The notes: generated by a model not told the origin, from the letters alone. 64,000 bases of DNA from Prorocentrum cordatum (GCA_963575745.1 CAUYUJ010020704.1:137501-201500); one strand, 5' to 3'. Positions 21,203-34,559 are shown, counted from the stretch's first letter. Made by a program: numbers and translations.

Positions 21203-21375
21203 CAAGGGCTCCCCCGAGGGCGCGAAGATATTCGCGCTTCGCGCTTCGCGGTCCTCGTTCCTTCTCCTCCTCCTCCTCGTCCTCCTATTCTCCCTTTGGG
21301 AGGGCGGCGCGAGAGCGCGAAGTTATTCGCGCTTCGCGCTTCGCGCAGCGCGAAGCGCGAACTTAGGAGCCCTTG
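21203..21375 (+). mobile_element. Hairpin element family H1, copy 3 (173 bp)
   Basis: The same CAAGGGCTCC/GGAGCCCTTG ends as the copies at 3254 and 9997. It is 14 bp longer than copy 1, with an extra CTTCGCG word in each arm. It lies inside the 5' half of the LINE region and so post-dates it if that region is LINE sequence. Confidence 0.8.
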
Positions 21376-22094
21376 CTCAGACCATCCAGACTATCTTGGG
21401 GGTTGGCAACCACTTCGACGTAAGGCTGGGTAGACACTCCCGCAGCCCAGGTTCGCTCTCGGACGCTCCCCGCTCTCGCGTTGAGTTCCCATTGCCGCCG
21501 CGCGGGTTTACGGAGCTTGCAGTGGAGTTATGGTTACGGGGCCTCAGGCAGAGCTTGGACCAGAGTGCGCTTCTTGCCAACCGGTCGATCTACAGCGACA
21601 ATTCCGCCTTCCTTGTCGAGCTGACAGCGCCGTCTGCCTTATCCCATGTTTGGCACCTCTGCGACGAGGCGCTCTTCTTATCGCCCCGATTGGCCAGAGT
21701 CCGCACAACGGTTCAGCAGACGATCTGGCAGGACGCAGTGGAGAATCTGTGGAAGGAGGATGAGGCAGCGGCCGTCACGAAAGTACTGTGGAGGCCTTCC
21801 AGGTCGGGCGGCCGGGCCTGGGCTTCGCCTGCAGCTACCCCGGCCCGGCTGCGGGCCGCACGCCGTCCTACAGCAGCGCGTTCAATCTCAGCTCAGGCCG
21901 GCCCCACGTCAGCGGAGCTCCGCGTCGAGGGGCCCTTTGGGTACGATCCTGGAGCGGTCGTCACCTCGCTGATGGCAGTCCTGCAGTCCCACACCGGCTT
22001 GTCGTTCTCCAGGGCGGGCGCTGTGGAGTCGTTGGTGCCGGGCACGTGGCGACGCCTGGCCGACGACGACCCAGTCTGGCGCTTGGGCGAGTGA
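21376..22094 (+). pseudogene. LINE internal coding remnant upstream of the endonuclease
   Basis: The frame downstream of the H1 insertion reads protein-like text (GFTELAVELWLRGLRQSLDQ, then DNSAFLVELTAPSALSHVWH) and ends at 22094. Equivalent sequence continues in a different frame (RLYLHSAADVGIVTRTLH from about 22092), which marks a frameshift near 22090. No domain is recognised. It is probably the segment between ORF1 and the endonuclease. Confidence 0.45.
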
Positions 22095-22300
22095 GGCTGT
22101 ACTTGCATTCGGCTGCCGACGTCGGCATTGTCACACGGACGCTGCATGACAGGGCCGTGCAGGTTTGCGAGGACCTGGTCTCCATCGCGATCGTGCCAGA
22201 CGGGTTGGCGGACTCGCACGTCTCAGGCCGGGGCAGCGGCCCAGGCGGGGCTGCGCCCGCTGCCATGCAGAGCCATTGACGCCATGGGCAGCCTGGCAGG

Positions 22301-23368
22301 ATGGCCTCCGCTGGGCGGGCCCATCCTTGGACCGATGCATGCGTAATTGAGGTCACCGAGTTGGACGGTTCTCGCTGCCATCTCCTGGACTTCGACTTCT
22401 CCGTGCGTCGCCTCGCCTCTCGAGATGATGTACCTCTCTGTTTCCTCCCGCAGGTGCTTCCTCCACGGGCCCCTGCACTACCCAGCCCTGGATCCAACAG
22501 CTTCGACGAAGTGCTTTCGCAGATCGGGCGTCTACCCTCGTTGCCGCCAGCTGGGGCGCCACCCCGGCTGCCGCGTGCTCGTCGCGCCCCGCCGCCTCCG
22601 CAGCGGCCCGCGGCGGAAGGGCCGCCACCGGGAGTGCCTGCAGCCGCCGATGCACGCGTCCGGTTCCCTTATTTGGGGGACCTTGCGGGCGCCACCTGGA
22701 ATGCGCAAGCGTTATTCGCCCGTCGGCGGCGACGGCACTTCGACAAGGACATGCACATACGCAGGCTACTCCGTCACAGAGACCTCGTGGCCATCGCTGA
22801 TACCCATTGCCTGGAAGGTGCGGCGGCGGCGTGGAGCTGCCCCTCGGACTGCAAGGCGTGGTTCTCGCCGGGCACTTCACGCAGTGCAGGCGTAGGCATT
22901 GCAGTCAAGAAGGCCTTTCTGAGCCAGTTCGGCGCCGACGAGCCCCGGTGGTTCGAGACAGTCCCGGGCCGCGCTGCCGTGCTCCGTCTTCGAGGTGACG
23001 ATGGGGCGTTGGATCTTCACGTGGTGTATTTCGCCACGGGCACTGCTGGCGCAGTCGTTCCAAGAGGAGCCCCACTCCCGGCAGACCTGGACGAGGGCAT
23101 CCAGCAGCAGCGACACCAGATGCGGCAGACCCTCTCCTCGTGGATGAGCCCTGCTTCGGAGGTGCTGTCCATGGTCATGGGCGACTTCAAAAGGGTAGCC
23201 CGCGCTGAAGACAGAGCGGCCCTCGCCACGGCGGAGGCCACGGGCCACGCAGACGCCTCAGAGGAGAAACGCGCTGACCAGGTGCTGTGGCGGCCGCACG
23301 GGCTGTGCGAACTGCGGCAGGACGAGCCTACCCACGAGAACGCCGCGGCCCGCAGCCGGCTCGACTGA
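22301..23368 (+). pseudogene. LINE AP-endonuclease domain
   Basis: The frame contains the order of motifs expected for an exonuclease III-like endonuclease: ATWNAQALF (motif with the metal-site Asn), DLVAIADTHC (the LQETH-type motif), SAGVGIAVKK, HVVYFATG and SMVMGDFKRV (the GDFN-type motif). This domain nicks target DNA for target-primed reverse transcription. The frame is closed by TGA (23366-23368) directly after SRLD, exactly where the family has SRID followed by Arg; CGA to TGA is one transition. The reading continues in the same frame for about 20 codons before the next stop, so this is a point lesion rather than a domain boundary. Confidence 0.8.
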
Positions 23369-23723
23369 GCTTACTGCAATGCCGACGTGGCTGGACAGCT
23401 GGACCGTTCCCAGCTCTGCTCTGCTCTTTAATGGGTGCCGCACCTGTCAGCGCATCGGACGCTGGCGTTTGGTTTGCTCGACGCTCCCCGCGCCGCCGCC
23501 CAGTGGAGGGCGCGCAGATCAGACCAGACGTGCTCAATCACCTTCTGTGGGCAACCCGTGTGGCAGCGGAATGCAATGATCTCCGCGCCCGGAGCGCGCG
23601 CTCAGGTTCCGTCTGCGGCCTGGCTGAGTTGCAATTTTCCTCTAGCAAGCTATACGGATTGTCTCTGATCGCGTGCGGTGGGAAGACGTGGCCAGGCATC
23701 AGTAGGCGGATCAGGAAGACCAT

Positions 23724-26450
23724 GTGGGCCACGCGATGCGCTTCATCAGGGCCGCAGAGTGGGGCAGCATGGGCGCGATGGGGAAATGCATTTCCCTCTT
23801 CCCTCGGTTGGGCGCGGTGGTAGCCATGCCGCTTACGCTGGCCGGACAGCGGGGCGCGGCTTTGCAGCCGCACCGCAGCTTGGCGGTAGAGCTGGCCCGT
23901 TCCGCAGCAATCGATCGCCTGACCGAGTTGTCCGCCCAGCAGGCCGTTCTCCCCGCCGAGAAGCTCAGCGCCCGGAGGGGTCGCATCCATAGGCTACTAC
24001 AGCGTCTTTCCCCTGGGCGCTCCACGGGCTTATCGGCGGCGGTGGATCCGCGCGGCGAGGTTCTCGCCGACCCGGCCGAGATGGCAGCAGCTCTCCGAAC
24101 ATATTGGCAGGACGTCTTCTCCCGCCGCCCCGTGGACCGACGACTCCTGGACAATTGGCTCGCCGACGACGCGCCGCCGCCCATGCTGCCGCACGACGAC
24201 GCAGCGCGACAATTGCGCCGCACCCACGTGGAAAAGGCTATAGAGAAATCCACCAGTTCAGCCCCTGGCCCCGACGGTATCCCATTTTCGGCGTGGCGAA
24301 AGCTCGGCCCGCTAGCTGCGGATGTGTTATGTGGAACGCTGCAGGCACCGACTGCGGAGGAGCCTCCGGGAGATCTCGAGGAGCATCTCTGCGGCTTCAA
24401 CGCCAACCTCATGATATTCCTCCTGAAGGGCGACGGGATACTCCCAGACGGTCGCACAGGACACTCGCCCGGGAACGCGCGCCTCTTGAACATCGCCAAC
24501 GCCGACAACAGGCTGATGGCGAACGCGGTGCGACTCTGCGAAGAGGGGCCGCTCTCTGAAGTTATCTCCTTGGACCAGCGTGGGTTTGTTCCGGGCCGCT
24601 CGATGCTGTCGAACGTGGTCGACGCGGACGAGGCAATGATGTTGGCCGCTCTCTCGCGCGAGCGTGGGGCTGCTTGGTTCTTCGACTTCCAGGCGGCGTT
24701 CCCCAGCGTCGCGCGCGTCTTCCTGCGCGCGGCGCTGCGGGCAGCCCGCCTGCCAGAATGGCTTCTACGATTCGTCACTCACTTCTACGAACACAACCGG
24801 TGCGCAATGGTGGTGGGAGGGCAGCTGCACGAGGTATTCACGTCGCACGCGGGCATTCGACAGGGGTGCCCGTTTTCGCCGATTCTCTTCGCTTTGGCAG
24901 TTGATGTTCTGCTACGGCGTCGTCGCACCTCGGTGCCGGGGATCATCCTCCGGGCGTTCGCCGACGACATCGCAGCAGTGGTCTCCGACATCGACGCCGC
25001 GGCGCCGCTTTTGCATTCGCTATTCCACGACTTCGGCAATCTTTCTGGTCTTCGCCTCAGTCTTCTCAAGACGGTGCTCGTGCCGCTCTTCTTCTGCGAT
25101 CAACCTGCGCTTCCTCAGCTCCTGCTTCGAGAGCGACCCGGCTGGGGCGGGCTACAGGTGTCCGATCGCGCTAAATATTTTGGGTTCCCAGGACGCGGGC
25201 GCAAGTCGTACGACAAGGCGCTTGCGAAGTTCCTGGGCCGAGCCGCTGCGTGGGGACAAGCAGGGGGCGGCCTCTTCGCCGCGGCCGTGGCGTACGCTGT
25301 CTACATTGCCCCTGTCGTTGGCTTTCTCATGCAGCTGGACAGCCTGCCGCCGCAGTGGCGCGACGTCGAGGCCCAGGCGTTCTCCCTCCGCGTCCCAGGC
25401 ATCGGACAGTGGTCTTGCCTACGCGATCTTCAGCACGTAGACCTGCTCGGCTTTCCCAAGCCTTTCGGCGACATGGGCGTCAAACAGCTGGCTGCCCAGT
25501 TGCGGGTCTACCACCTGGAATCGGCCAGCTCCGGGGGGTTGCAGGTGCACCAACGAGCAGAACACCTACGGCGAGCCATGCGTGACACCGACCATATCGG
25601 GTTAGCAGGGCGCTGGGCGGATTGGTTCGGTATGGTTTTTTATTGCAAGTGGGCGGTTCGGCCGACCGTTTCCGAGGACACGGCGTCACCCCGCAGACAG
25701 TGGAACATGCCATCTTGCGGGCGCGGGACGGGACTGCCCTACAGCGACCTTGCGCCTCAGTCCACGCGAGCCTCATCAAGACCTCATTCCAGCGCGTTGC
25801 CGCCTCCCTGCTACCTCAGGGCAACTGTTCGGGACCTTGAGATGCGGGTTCGCCACAAACTTGAAAGGTGGCGGGTACCTCAGTTGCCCTGGGTTCGAGT
25901 GGCGCACAGCCTTGCGCTCTTGACGGCTTTGCGCGGGCGCGCTCCTCCCAGAGTTTGGGCGGCGATGTGGCGAAACCTCTGGAGTGGATGGGCCACCTCC
26001 AGACGCGCGCAAGGTCGGCATGGCGTCGGCGGCTGCATGTTCCGATGCACAGCGACGGCCCCCGATTCCATTGAACATTACTCCAGCTGTTCATGCTTGC
26101 ACGCAGTGACGGGCACGCTGCTCAATCTACTTCGGGCCGATACACCGGACTTCCGGGCTTGGACTTCCGCGACGGCGACGACCCTGCCCTGGTTGTCCGA
26201 GTGGCCATCCGCGCGGCAGCAGCTTATCGCACTCACTGCTTGTGCCGCCACGGGCAGCTCGCACCGGGCCCAGCCGCCGGCGAGGCATTGCGACAGGCTT
26301 GCAGGGAGATGGTTCGGGGGCACCCCCGTGCGGAGCGCATCTACGATGCGGCGCACGGCTGGAACTGACGGAATCGTGTGGCACAGAATCGACCAGCGTG
26401 GCGACAGCGTCCTGGTCCTCATTTTCGGCTTAATTTTTTTGGCTACTCTT
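23724..26450 (+). pseudogene. LINE reverse transcriptase
   Basis: The open frame runs from 23724 to 26666 (980 codons); the last ~70 codons are minisatellite. Landmarks by residue of this frame: SAPGPDGIP at about 180, RGFVPGRSM near 290, motif A FFDFQAAFPSV at about 318, motif B GIRQGCPFSP at about 377, the catalytic FADD at about 412, and a Cys-rich CMFRC with DSIEHYSSC at about 771, the zinc-binding type C-terminus seen in many LINEs. The two adjacent Asp of FADD and the motif A Asp are intact, so the polymerase core itself is not visibly damaged. It lacks an in-phase connection to the endonuclease. The ATG at 23724 is only the first Met of the open frame. Confidence 0.85.
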
Positions 26451-26619
26451 GGTCGACATCGTTGTTCGCAGATTGACTTGGTGTCTCAGAGAGACAACTT
26501 CACGGCCAGTTCTTCGATTCCTCCCCCGCGCAGCACGCCATTAACCATGAGCAGCACGACGGTATCAATGACCAGCCACGCCATCGCCGACGGCAACAAC
26601 GACGCCAGCACCACCGCTT

Positions 26620-29600
26620 CTTCTTGCCAGCACCAATGCTTCTTCTTTCACGAGCACCAGCGCTGACGCCCACACCAGCGCCGACGGCAGCACCGACGCC
26701 CGCACCAACGCTGGCGCCTACATCACCGCCGACGCCAGCACCGACGCCAGCAGCCACGCCGGCGCCTACGACAGCACCAACGCCAGCGCCTACGCCAGCG
26801 CCGACGCCAGCACCGACGCCAGCACCGACGCCAGATCCGCCAGCGCCAACGAATGCGCCTACGTCGACTACGCCTACTAACCGATCCAACGGCTTCCTCA
26901 CCGCGCCCGTGAGGTGGACCCCGAAGTCCTGCCGAATATGCTGGATAGGCGGCGCCCGGGGCAAACATTTACACTGCGAGCCAAGCGCACAAGCTAGAAC
27001 AAACCTCGTCGGGAACGGGCCTCGAATCGAGGATACGCCGGTACACCCAAAATTGAAGAGGCGGCCCGCAAACGCGGCAACACGCAACGAACATGTCACG
27101 AATTACGGCCCGCAAAAGCGGCAACACGCCATCGCCGACGCCATCACCGACGCTTCCATCAATGCCTGAGAATGCGCCGGCACCAACGCCAGCGCCTACA
27201 GCGCCGACGCCAGCACCGACGCCAGCACCGACGCCAGCGCTTCCGCTGGCGCCGGCGCCAGGGCCTACGCCAGCGCCGACGCCAGCACCGACGCCAGTGC
27301 CGCCAGCGCCAACGCCTGTGCCTCCGTGAACACCACCGCCAAGGCCTACACCAACACCGACGCTTACATCGACGCCAGCACCAACGACGGCGCCTTCGAC
27401 TGCACCAGCGCCAGGGCCTTCAACCAGCACCGACGCCAGCACCGACGCCAGCGTCTAGGTCAGCGCCGACGCCATCACCGACGCTGCCATCAACGCCTGC
27501 AATTGCGCCGGCACCGACGCCAGCGCCTACACCAGCGCCGACGCCAGCACCGACGCCAGCAGCAACGCCAGCGCCTCCGCGGACACCAGCGCCAGGGCCT
27601 ACACCAGCATCGACGCCTACATCGACGCCAGCACCAACGCCGGCGCCTACGACGGCACCGGCGCCAGCGCCTACACCAGCACCGACGCCCACATCGACGC
27701 CAGCACCGACGCCAGCGTCTAGGTCAGCGCCGACGTCGTCACCGACGCTGCCATCAACACCTGCGATTGCGCCGGCACCAACGCCAGCGCCTACACCAGC
27801 GCCTACGCCAGCGCCTCCGCTGACACCAGCGCCAGCGCCTTCACCAGCACTGACGCCTACATCGACGCCAGCACCGACGCCAGCGCTTCCGCTGGCCTCA
27901 GCGCCAGGGCCTACGCCACCGCCAACGCCAGCACCGACGCCGGTGCCGCCAGCGCCAACGCTTGCGCCTCCGCGGACACCAGCGCCAGGGCCTTCACCAG
28001 CACTGACGCCTACATCGACGCCAGCACCAACGCTGGCGCCTACGACGGCACCAGCGCCAGCGCCTACACCAGCACCGACGCCAGCACCGACGCCAGCACC
28101 GACACCAGGACCGACGCCAGCGTCTAGGTCAGCGCCAACGCCATCACCGACGCTGCTATCAACGCCTGCGATTGCGCCAGCACCTACGTCAGTGCCTACA
28201 CCAGGCTAGGTGTCGTATCGACGCCAGCTCCGACGACGGCACCAGCGCCGGCGCCTACGCCGGCATCGACGCCAGCATCGACGCCAGCGGCTGCACCGGC
28301 ACCGACCCCTGCACCCGTTCCAGCACCAACGCCAGCACCGACGCCTGCGCCTACGCTGGCTTCCAGGTGGACCAACGCCGGCGCCTACGCCGGCACCAAC
28401 GCCAGCGCCTAGACCAACACCAGCGCCAGGCCGCAACGTGGCAAAATTCCTTCCCGCTAGCCTGGCTACTTCAAATCTGACTTGCCATGACCATTGATAT
28501 GACGCTCGTCGCACTGGGGGCTTCGTGATGTCACGGAATACCCGCCAGGACGTGTCACGGTTTCCACCCTCGCTTTGTCGTAACGCTCGTCGCCCCTTGT
28601 CGAAGCGCACGCCGTGAGCAGCACGACGGGTACCACGAGCAGCACGACGGATACTTTGCGCAGCACGCCGGTACAATCACTGACCCTTGCGCCTGGAGGA
28701 ATTACGGGATTGAGCAGGCAGGACCCTCTAGTTGTACAACCCTTGATTGGATTTCTGCTCAAGTTTCTGGTCCGACTTGAATTGTGAATTAACGAGTTCA
28801 CGTCAGTCGGCGATGGATCCATGGCGGGATATTATGAGTCGCACAACGAGTACCACGCGCAGCAGGACGGGCACCAGGAGCAGCACGGCGGGTACCACGA
28901 GCACCACGCCAGAAACCATGAGTTGCAAGACAGGTATCACGAGCAGCATGGCGGATACCATGACCACACATGGTTGGGGGGGCAGGATTTGTCCGCCCCA
29001 TCTCGGTCCCCATGCACCAAGCGCTCAGAGGTAGCAGAAAAACTTTGAAGCTGCCGTTACTGCACAGGCTCACTCATGGACGCCAACACCGACGTCGGCG
29101 CCTGCGCCAGCGCCGTCGCCAGCACCGACGCCAGCATCAACGCCTGTGTCTTCGCCGACTTCAGCGCCAGCGCCGACGCCAGCGCCGACGCCAGCACCGA
29201 CGCCAGCATCAACGCCAGCGTCGCCGACACCAGCGCCAGCGCCTACGCCAGCGCCAACGCCAGCACCGACGCCAGCATCAACGTTGGCACCTACGCCAGC
29301 ATCAGCGCCAGCGCCTACGCCAGCCCCGCGCCGACGCCAGCACCCACGTCGACGTCTATGCCATCATCGATGCCAACACCGACGCCGGAATTTTCGCCTG
29401 CGCCTACGCTGGCACCAACGCCAGCGCTTACACCAGTGTTGTCGCCCTTGCGCCGGCACCAACGCCAGCGCCCACACTGGAGCCGACGTCAGCATTAACA
29501 CCAGCACGAGCGCCAGCGCCTACGCCGGCACCAACGCCAGCGCCGACGCCAGCACCGATGTCATCAGCGACGCCAGCACAGACGCCGGCGCCTACGTCAG

Positions 29601-30740
29601 CGCCGACGCCAGCAGCACCGCCTGCGCCTGCGCCGGCGCCAACGCAAGCGCCTACACCAGCGCCGACGTCAACCCCTACGCCAGCACCAACGCCGGCGCA
29701 TATGCCAGCAACAACGCCTGCGCCTACACCAACACCGACGCCAGCACCGACGCGAGCCCAAATGCCGGCGCTTACGCCAGCGCCGACGCCAGCACCGACG
29801 CCAGCGTGAACGCTGGGATTGCGCCGGCGCCAACGCCAGCGCCCGTATACCAGCACCGACGCCAGCAATGATGCCAGCACGAACGCCGGCGCCTGCGCCG
29901 GCACCAACGCCAGCGCCGACGACAGCACCGACCTCCACCACCGGCAATTATGCCGCCTTGGCCACCACCAGTTCGTATTCCCCTTCCCTTTCCACCTCCG
30001 CCACGAAAAAGGGCCACACTTTGTTGGCGCCACTCTCGTCAACTTAGCGCCTACACTAGCACCGACAACAGCACTGACGACAGCACCATTGGCGCCTACA
30101 CCAGCACCGACGGCAGCATTGACGCCAGCATCAACGACGGCGACTCCGCCGGCACCGACGCCAGCGCCTACACCAGGCCAACGCCGGCGCCCCACAAGCA
30201 CCGACGCCAGCACCGACGCCAGCAACAACGCCAGCGCCTACGCTGGCACCGACGCCAGCACCGTTGCCAGCATCAGCGCCAGCACCGACGCCCGCACTAA
30301 GCTGGCGCCTACGCCAGCACCAACGCCAGCACCAACGCCAGCGCCTACACCAGCAACGATGACAGCACTGATGCCAGCACCAAAGCTGGCGCCTACACCA
30401 TCATCGACGACAGCATCGACGCCAGCACCAACGTCAGCGCCTACGCTAGCGCCGACCCCAGCACCGACGCCAGCATCAACGTCGGCGCCTACGCCGGCAC
30501 CAACGCCAGCGCCTGCAGCAGCGTCGACGCCAGCACCGACGCCAGCACCACGCCAGCGCCTACACAAGCACCGACGCCAGCACCGACGCCAGCACCAAGC
30601 CGGCGCCTACGCGGGCACCTTCGCCAGCTCCGACGCCAGCACCGACGCCAGCTCCACCGCCAGCGCATACACTTGCGCCGACGCCTACGTCGCGGGCTGC
30701 TGCGAGCATCCGCAGTCGCAGCTGCCAGTGCAGCCCCAGG
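26620..30740. repeat. ~4-kb GC-rich minisatellite (ACCGACGCCAGC type)
   Basis: Degenerate 12-bp words GCCGACGCCAGC and ACCGACGCCAGC, with rarer CAACGCC, fill most of this stretch. The core breaks at about 26875-27120 and 28420-29060; the second break holds CACGAGCAGCACGACGG words. All three plus frames are open as Pro/Thr/Ala, Arg/Gln/His or Ala/Asp/Ser/Thr repeats, and the minus strand is open as Gly/Val/Ala. I regard these frames as products of the repeat. It abuts the 3' end of the LINE. Confidence 0.9.
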
Positions 30741-31787
30741 ACGGCTGGGACTCTTAATAGGGTCCTCTCGGGCATGGCTACGGCGTCTGGGTGGTATTGG
30801 GATTCTCTTGAGGGTTTCTCCTTTGCGTCTCCTGGGTCCGTTTCTGTTCGCCTACAGGCTCTGTCCTCAGGACCTGTGTTGGACATGCGCAAGCTCATGC
30901 ACGACTGGGGCGACCAGCCAGCAGCACGACGTCGAGCAGCGTGCCGACAAGCTTGGGTGGTGAGCCGGGCGCCCTAGTATCGGCCACGCGGCCGGAACAA
31001 GCATACATTATAGCTTGGGGGCCTCTGGCTTAGAGCTCTGCTGGTCGAGCTTGCCGGATCAGGTTCCTGTATTATCTCCTCGCCGCGCCTCCGCCTCCCT
31101 CTTCCTCTAATCCGGTGCATGGGCAGCGTGTATGGGTTTTGCTCGCGACCGCGGTCGGCCCACTCCGCGGGCCGCTTCTGCCGCCCGTTTCTCGCCCTTT
31201 CGCCGCGTGGGCTCGGCCCTCCGTTGCTGCGGGGCACACTGGCGCCTCATCTTTTTAGTTGTGTCGTCTACAGATATTGGTGAGTGCTTGCGCCCATTCA
31301 GCTTACAGTATAAATGATTTTCCGCCCAGCCAACTTGCTGGATTGCCTTCTCCTGCTGCTCCTCCTCTTTCTCCTCCTCGCCTCGTGACTGTTCGGGTTT
31401 CACGCTTCACTCGTGATATTGGGGCCGCTTCAGGATGCCGTTGTGCTCGCCTGCGGGGCAGGCGTACCGCGCTTCTTAATACCGTTTATGTGTTCGAATT
31501 GGCTTGCAGTTCCCTTGTTCTCCCGTCCCCCTGCTGCTACGCGCTGCTTGCCGTGCTCTCCTCCCTTTCTGCTCTGCTGCCTTCTCTCTCTCGCTCGCTT
31601 TCCTGCCTCTCTCCCTGCTGCTCTTGGTTCTTCCTCGTTCCTCCCTGCCGTCTGCTTCCCTCTTCCTGCTGTTGCTGCTGCTGTCCATGCGACCCGCTGT
31701 CTTTGTTTAGCCCTTCCACAATTGTCGCTCCATGGAGTGGAGCTGCAGTTCTTGCCGGTTGGAGTTGGGGGGTCATTGCGTGGGAAA
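30741..31787. other. No recognisable gene; pyrimidine-rich 3' half
   Basis: No frame has a recognisable domain. The right part is rich in CTCC/CTGCTG with Leu/Ser/Cys-rich frames. A GGTGAGTGC word at about 31276 resembles a 5' splice site, but nothing else supports an exon. Confidence 0.4.
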
Positions 31788-31789
31788 AA

Positions 31790-31792
31790 TAC

Positions 31793-31835
<43 letters not shown>

Positions 31836-31838
31836 CGT

Positions 31839-31900
<62 letters not shown>

Positions 31901-31902
31901 CC

Positions 31903-31940
<38 letters not shown>

Positions 31941-31958
31941 TAGTAGTAGAGTAGTAGT

Positions 31959-31990
<32 letters not shown>

Positions 31991-32096
31991 TAGTAAGTAG
32001 TAGTAAGTAGTAGTAGTAGTGTGTAGTAGTTAGTAGTAGTAGTAGTAGTAGTAGTAGTAGAGTAGTAGTAGTAGTGTAGTAGTAGTAGTAGTAGTA

Positions 32097-32160
<64 letters not shown>

Positions 32161-32181
32161 TAGTATAGTAGTATAGTAGTA

Positions 32182-32256
<75 letters not shown>

Positions 32257-32716
32257 CTGTCGTAATCGTATGAAGTAATAGTCGTGTTGGTCGTGTTCGT
32301 AGTTGTAGGAGTGGTAGTAGTAGCAGTAGTCGTAGTCGTAGTCGTAGTAGTAGAAGTAGTAGCAGCGGTAGTAGCAGCAGTAGTCGTAGTAGTAGTAGTA
32401 GTTGTTGTTGTGGTGGTGGTACAGGGAATGGTGGTTGTAACAACCATATAAGTGCTAGTCGTCGTAGTAGTAGTAGTAGTAGTAGTAGGAGTAGTAGTAG
32501 TAGTAGTAGCTGTCGTAATCGTATGAAGTAATAGTCGTGTTGGTCGTGTTCGTAGTTGTAGGAGTGGTAGTAGTAGCAGTAGTCGTAGTCGTAGTCGTAG
32601 TAGTAGAAGTAGTAGCAGCGGTAGTAGCAGCAGTAGTCGTAGTAGTAGTAGTAGTTGTTGTTGTGGTGGTGGTACAGGGAATGGTGGTTGTAACAACCAT
32701 ATAAGTGCTAGTCGTC

Positions 32717-32770
<54 letters not shown>

Positions 32771-32815
32771 ATAGTATAAGTCGTAGTAGTAGTAGCAGTA
32801 GTGATAGTAATAGTC

Positions 32816-32862
<47 letters not shown>

Positions 32863-33152
32863 CGTAGTAGTAAGAATAGTAGTGGTAGTGGTATTACTAA
32901 TAGTATTAATTAGTGCAGTCGTAGAAGTAATACGAATAGACGTAATAGTGGTAGTAGGAGTACAAGAAGTAATCATAGTAGTAGTAGTAGTAGTAGTGGG
33001 AAATATAGTAGTACTGGTAGTCGTGGTCGTTGTCGTCGTAGTAGTAGTAGCAGAAGTAGTCGTCGTTGTCGGTAGGGGTAGTGGGATTAGTCGCAGTCGT
33101 ACTAGTAGTAGCAATGTCCGCCGTAGGGTTAGTCGTAGTAGTCGTAGTAGTC

Positions 33153-33231
<79 letters not shown>

Positions 33232-33583
33232 CCGTAGCAGTAGCAGTAGTAACAGTAGTAGTAGCAGCAGTAGTCGTAGTAGTAGTGGAAGTAGTAGTGG
33301 TAGTCGTCGTAGTAGTAGTAGCAGTAGCTCTACCCGTATTAGTACTTGTAGTTGTGGACGTCGTCGTGGCAGGGGAAGTCGTAGTAGTAGTAGTAGTAGT
33401 AGTCGTCGTCGTCGTGGTAGTCGTAGTACTAGTAGTAGCCGTAGTAGTCGTGGTAGTCGCAGTAGCCGTAGTAGCCGTAGCATTCGTAGTAGGAGTCGTC
33501 GTAGCAGAAGTAGGAGTAGTAGTAGTAGTAGTAGTAGTAGCAGTAGTCGTATTAGTAGTAGTTGCAGTAGTAGTAGTAGTAGC

Positions 33584-33615
<32 letters not shown>

Positions 33616-33652
33616 AAGCCTAAGAAGTAGTAGGGATAGTAGTAGCAGTCGC

Positions 33653-33699
<47 letters not shown>

Positions 33700-33854
33700 G
33701 AGTAGTAGTCGTAGCAGTAGTAGTAGTAGTAGTAGTAGTAGCAGTAGTAGTAGTAGTAGTAGTAGTAGTCGTGGTCGTGGTAGTGGTAGGAGTTGTGTAG
33801 TAGTGGTAGTATCGGTCGTTCGCGTCGTAGTTCAGTAAGTAGGTAGTAGTAGGT

Positions 33855-33912
<58 letters not shown>

Positions 33913-33928
33913 TAGTAGTAGTAGGCGC

Positions 33929-33968
<40 letters not shown>

Positions 33969-34067
33969 AGTGTAGTAGGTTTGGTAGTAGTGGTAATAGT
34001 AGGAGTAGCAGTAGTGATCGTGACGGTAGTAGTAGTAGTAGTAGTAGTAGTAGTTGTAGTAGTAGTT

Positions 34068-34102
<35 letters not shown>

Positions 34103-34305
34103 GGTGTCGGTGGTCTGTAGTGGTAGTCGTATTAGTCGTAGTAGTAGTAGTAGTCGCAGTAGTAGCAGTAGTGCGAGCAGGAATACTAGCAGAAGTAGTC
34201 GTAGTGGTAGTAGTAGTAGTAGTAGTAGTCGTAGTATCAGCAGTAGTAGCAGGGGTAGTAGTAGTAGCAGTAGTCGTAGTAGCCGTAGTCGTAGTCGTCG
34301 TAGTG

Positions 34306-34341
<36 letters not shown>

Positions 34342-34444
34342 AAAGTAGTAGCAGTAGTAGTAGTAGTAGTAGTTGTTGTTGTAGTAGTAGTCGCAGTCGT
34401 AGTCGTAGCCGTAGTAGTAGTAGTAGCAGTAGTAGTAGTAGTAA

Positions 34445-34481
<37 letters not shown>

Positions 34482-34498
34482 TGTAGCAGTAGTAGTAA

Positions 34499-34559
<61 letters not shown>

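Larger units (their letters stand above)
20331..26450 (+). mobile_element. Degraded LINE-type (non-LTR) retrotransposon, about 6.1 kb
   Basis: Successive plus-strand frames hold an N-terminal region, an AP-endonuclease domain, a reverse transcriptase and a C-terminal Cys/His motif, the domain order of APE-type LINEs. The frames do not join: the reading phase changes at least near 22090, between 23368 and 23724, and in the 5' part, and an H1 hairpin element sits at 21203-21375. It runs straight into a GC-rich minisatellite at its 3' side, and no poly(A) tail is visible. It was probably active once and is now dead. Whether 20331-21200 belongs to the same element is inference from position and strand. 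Confidence 0.8.

Noticed and set aside
26624-30757. Pro/Thr-rich repeat proteins of 180-345 residues
   Set aside because: Several frames on both strands are equally open across the minisatellite, so no frame is favoured as coding.
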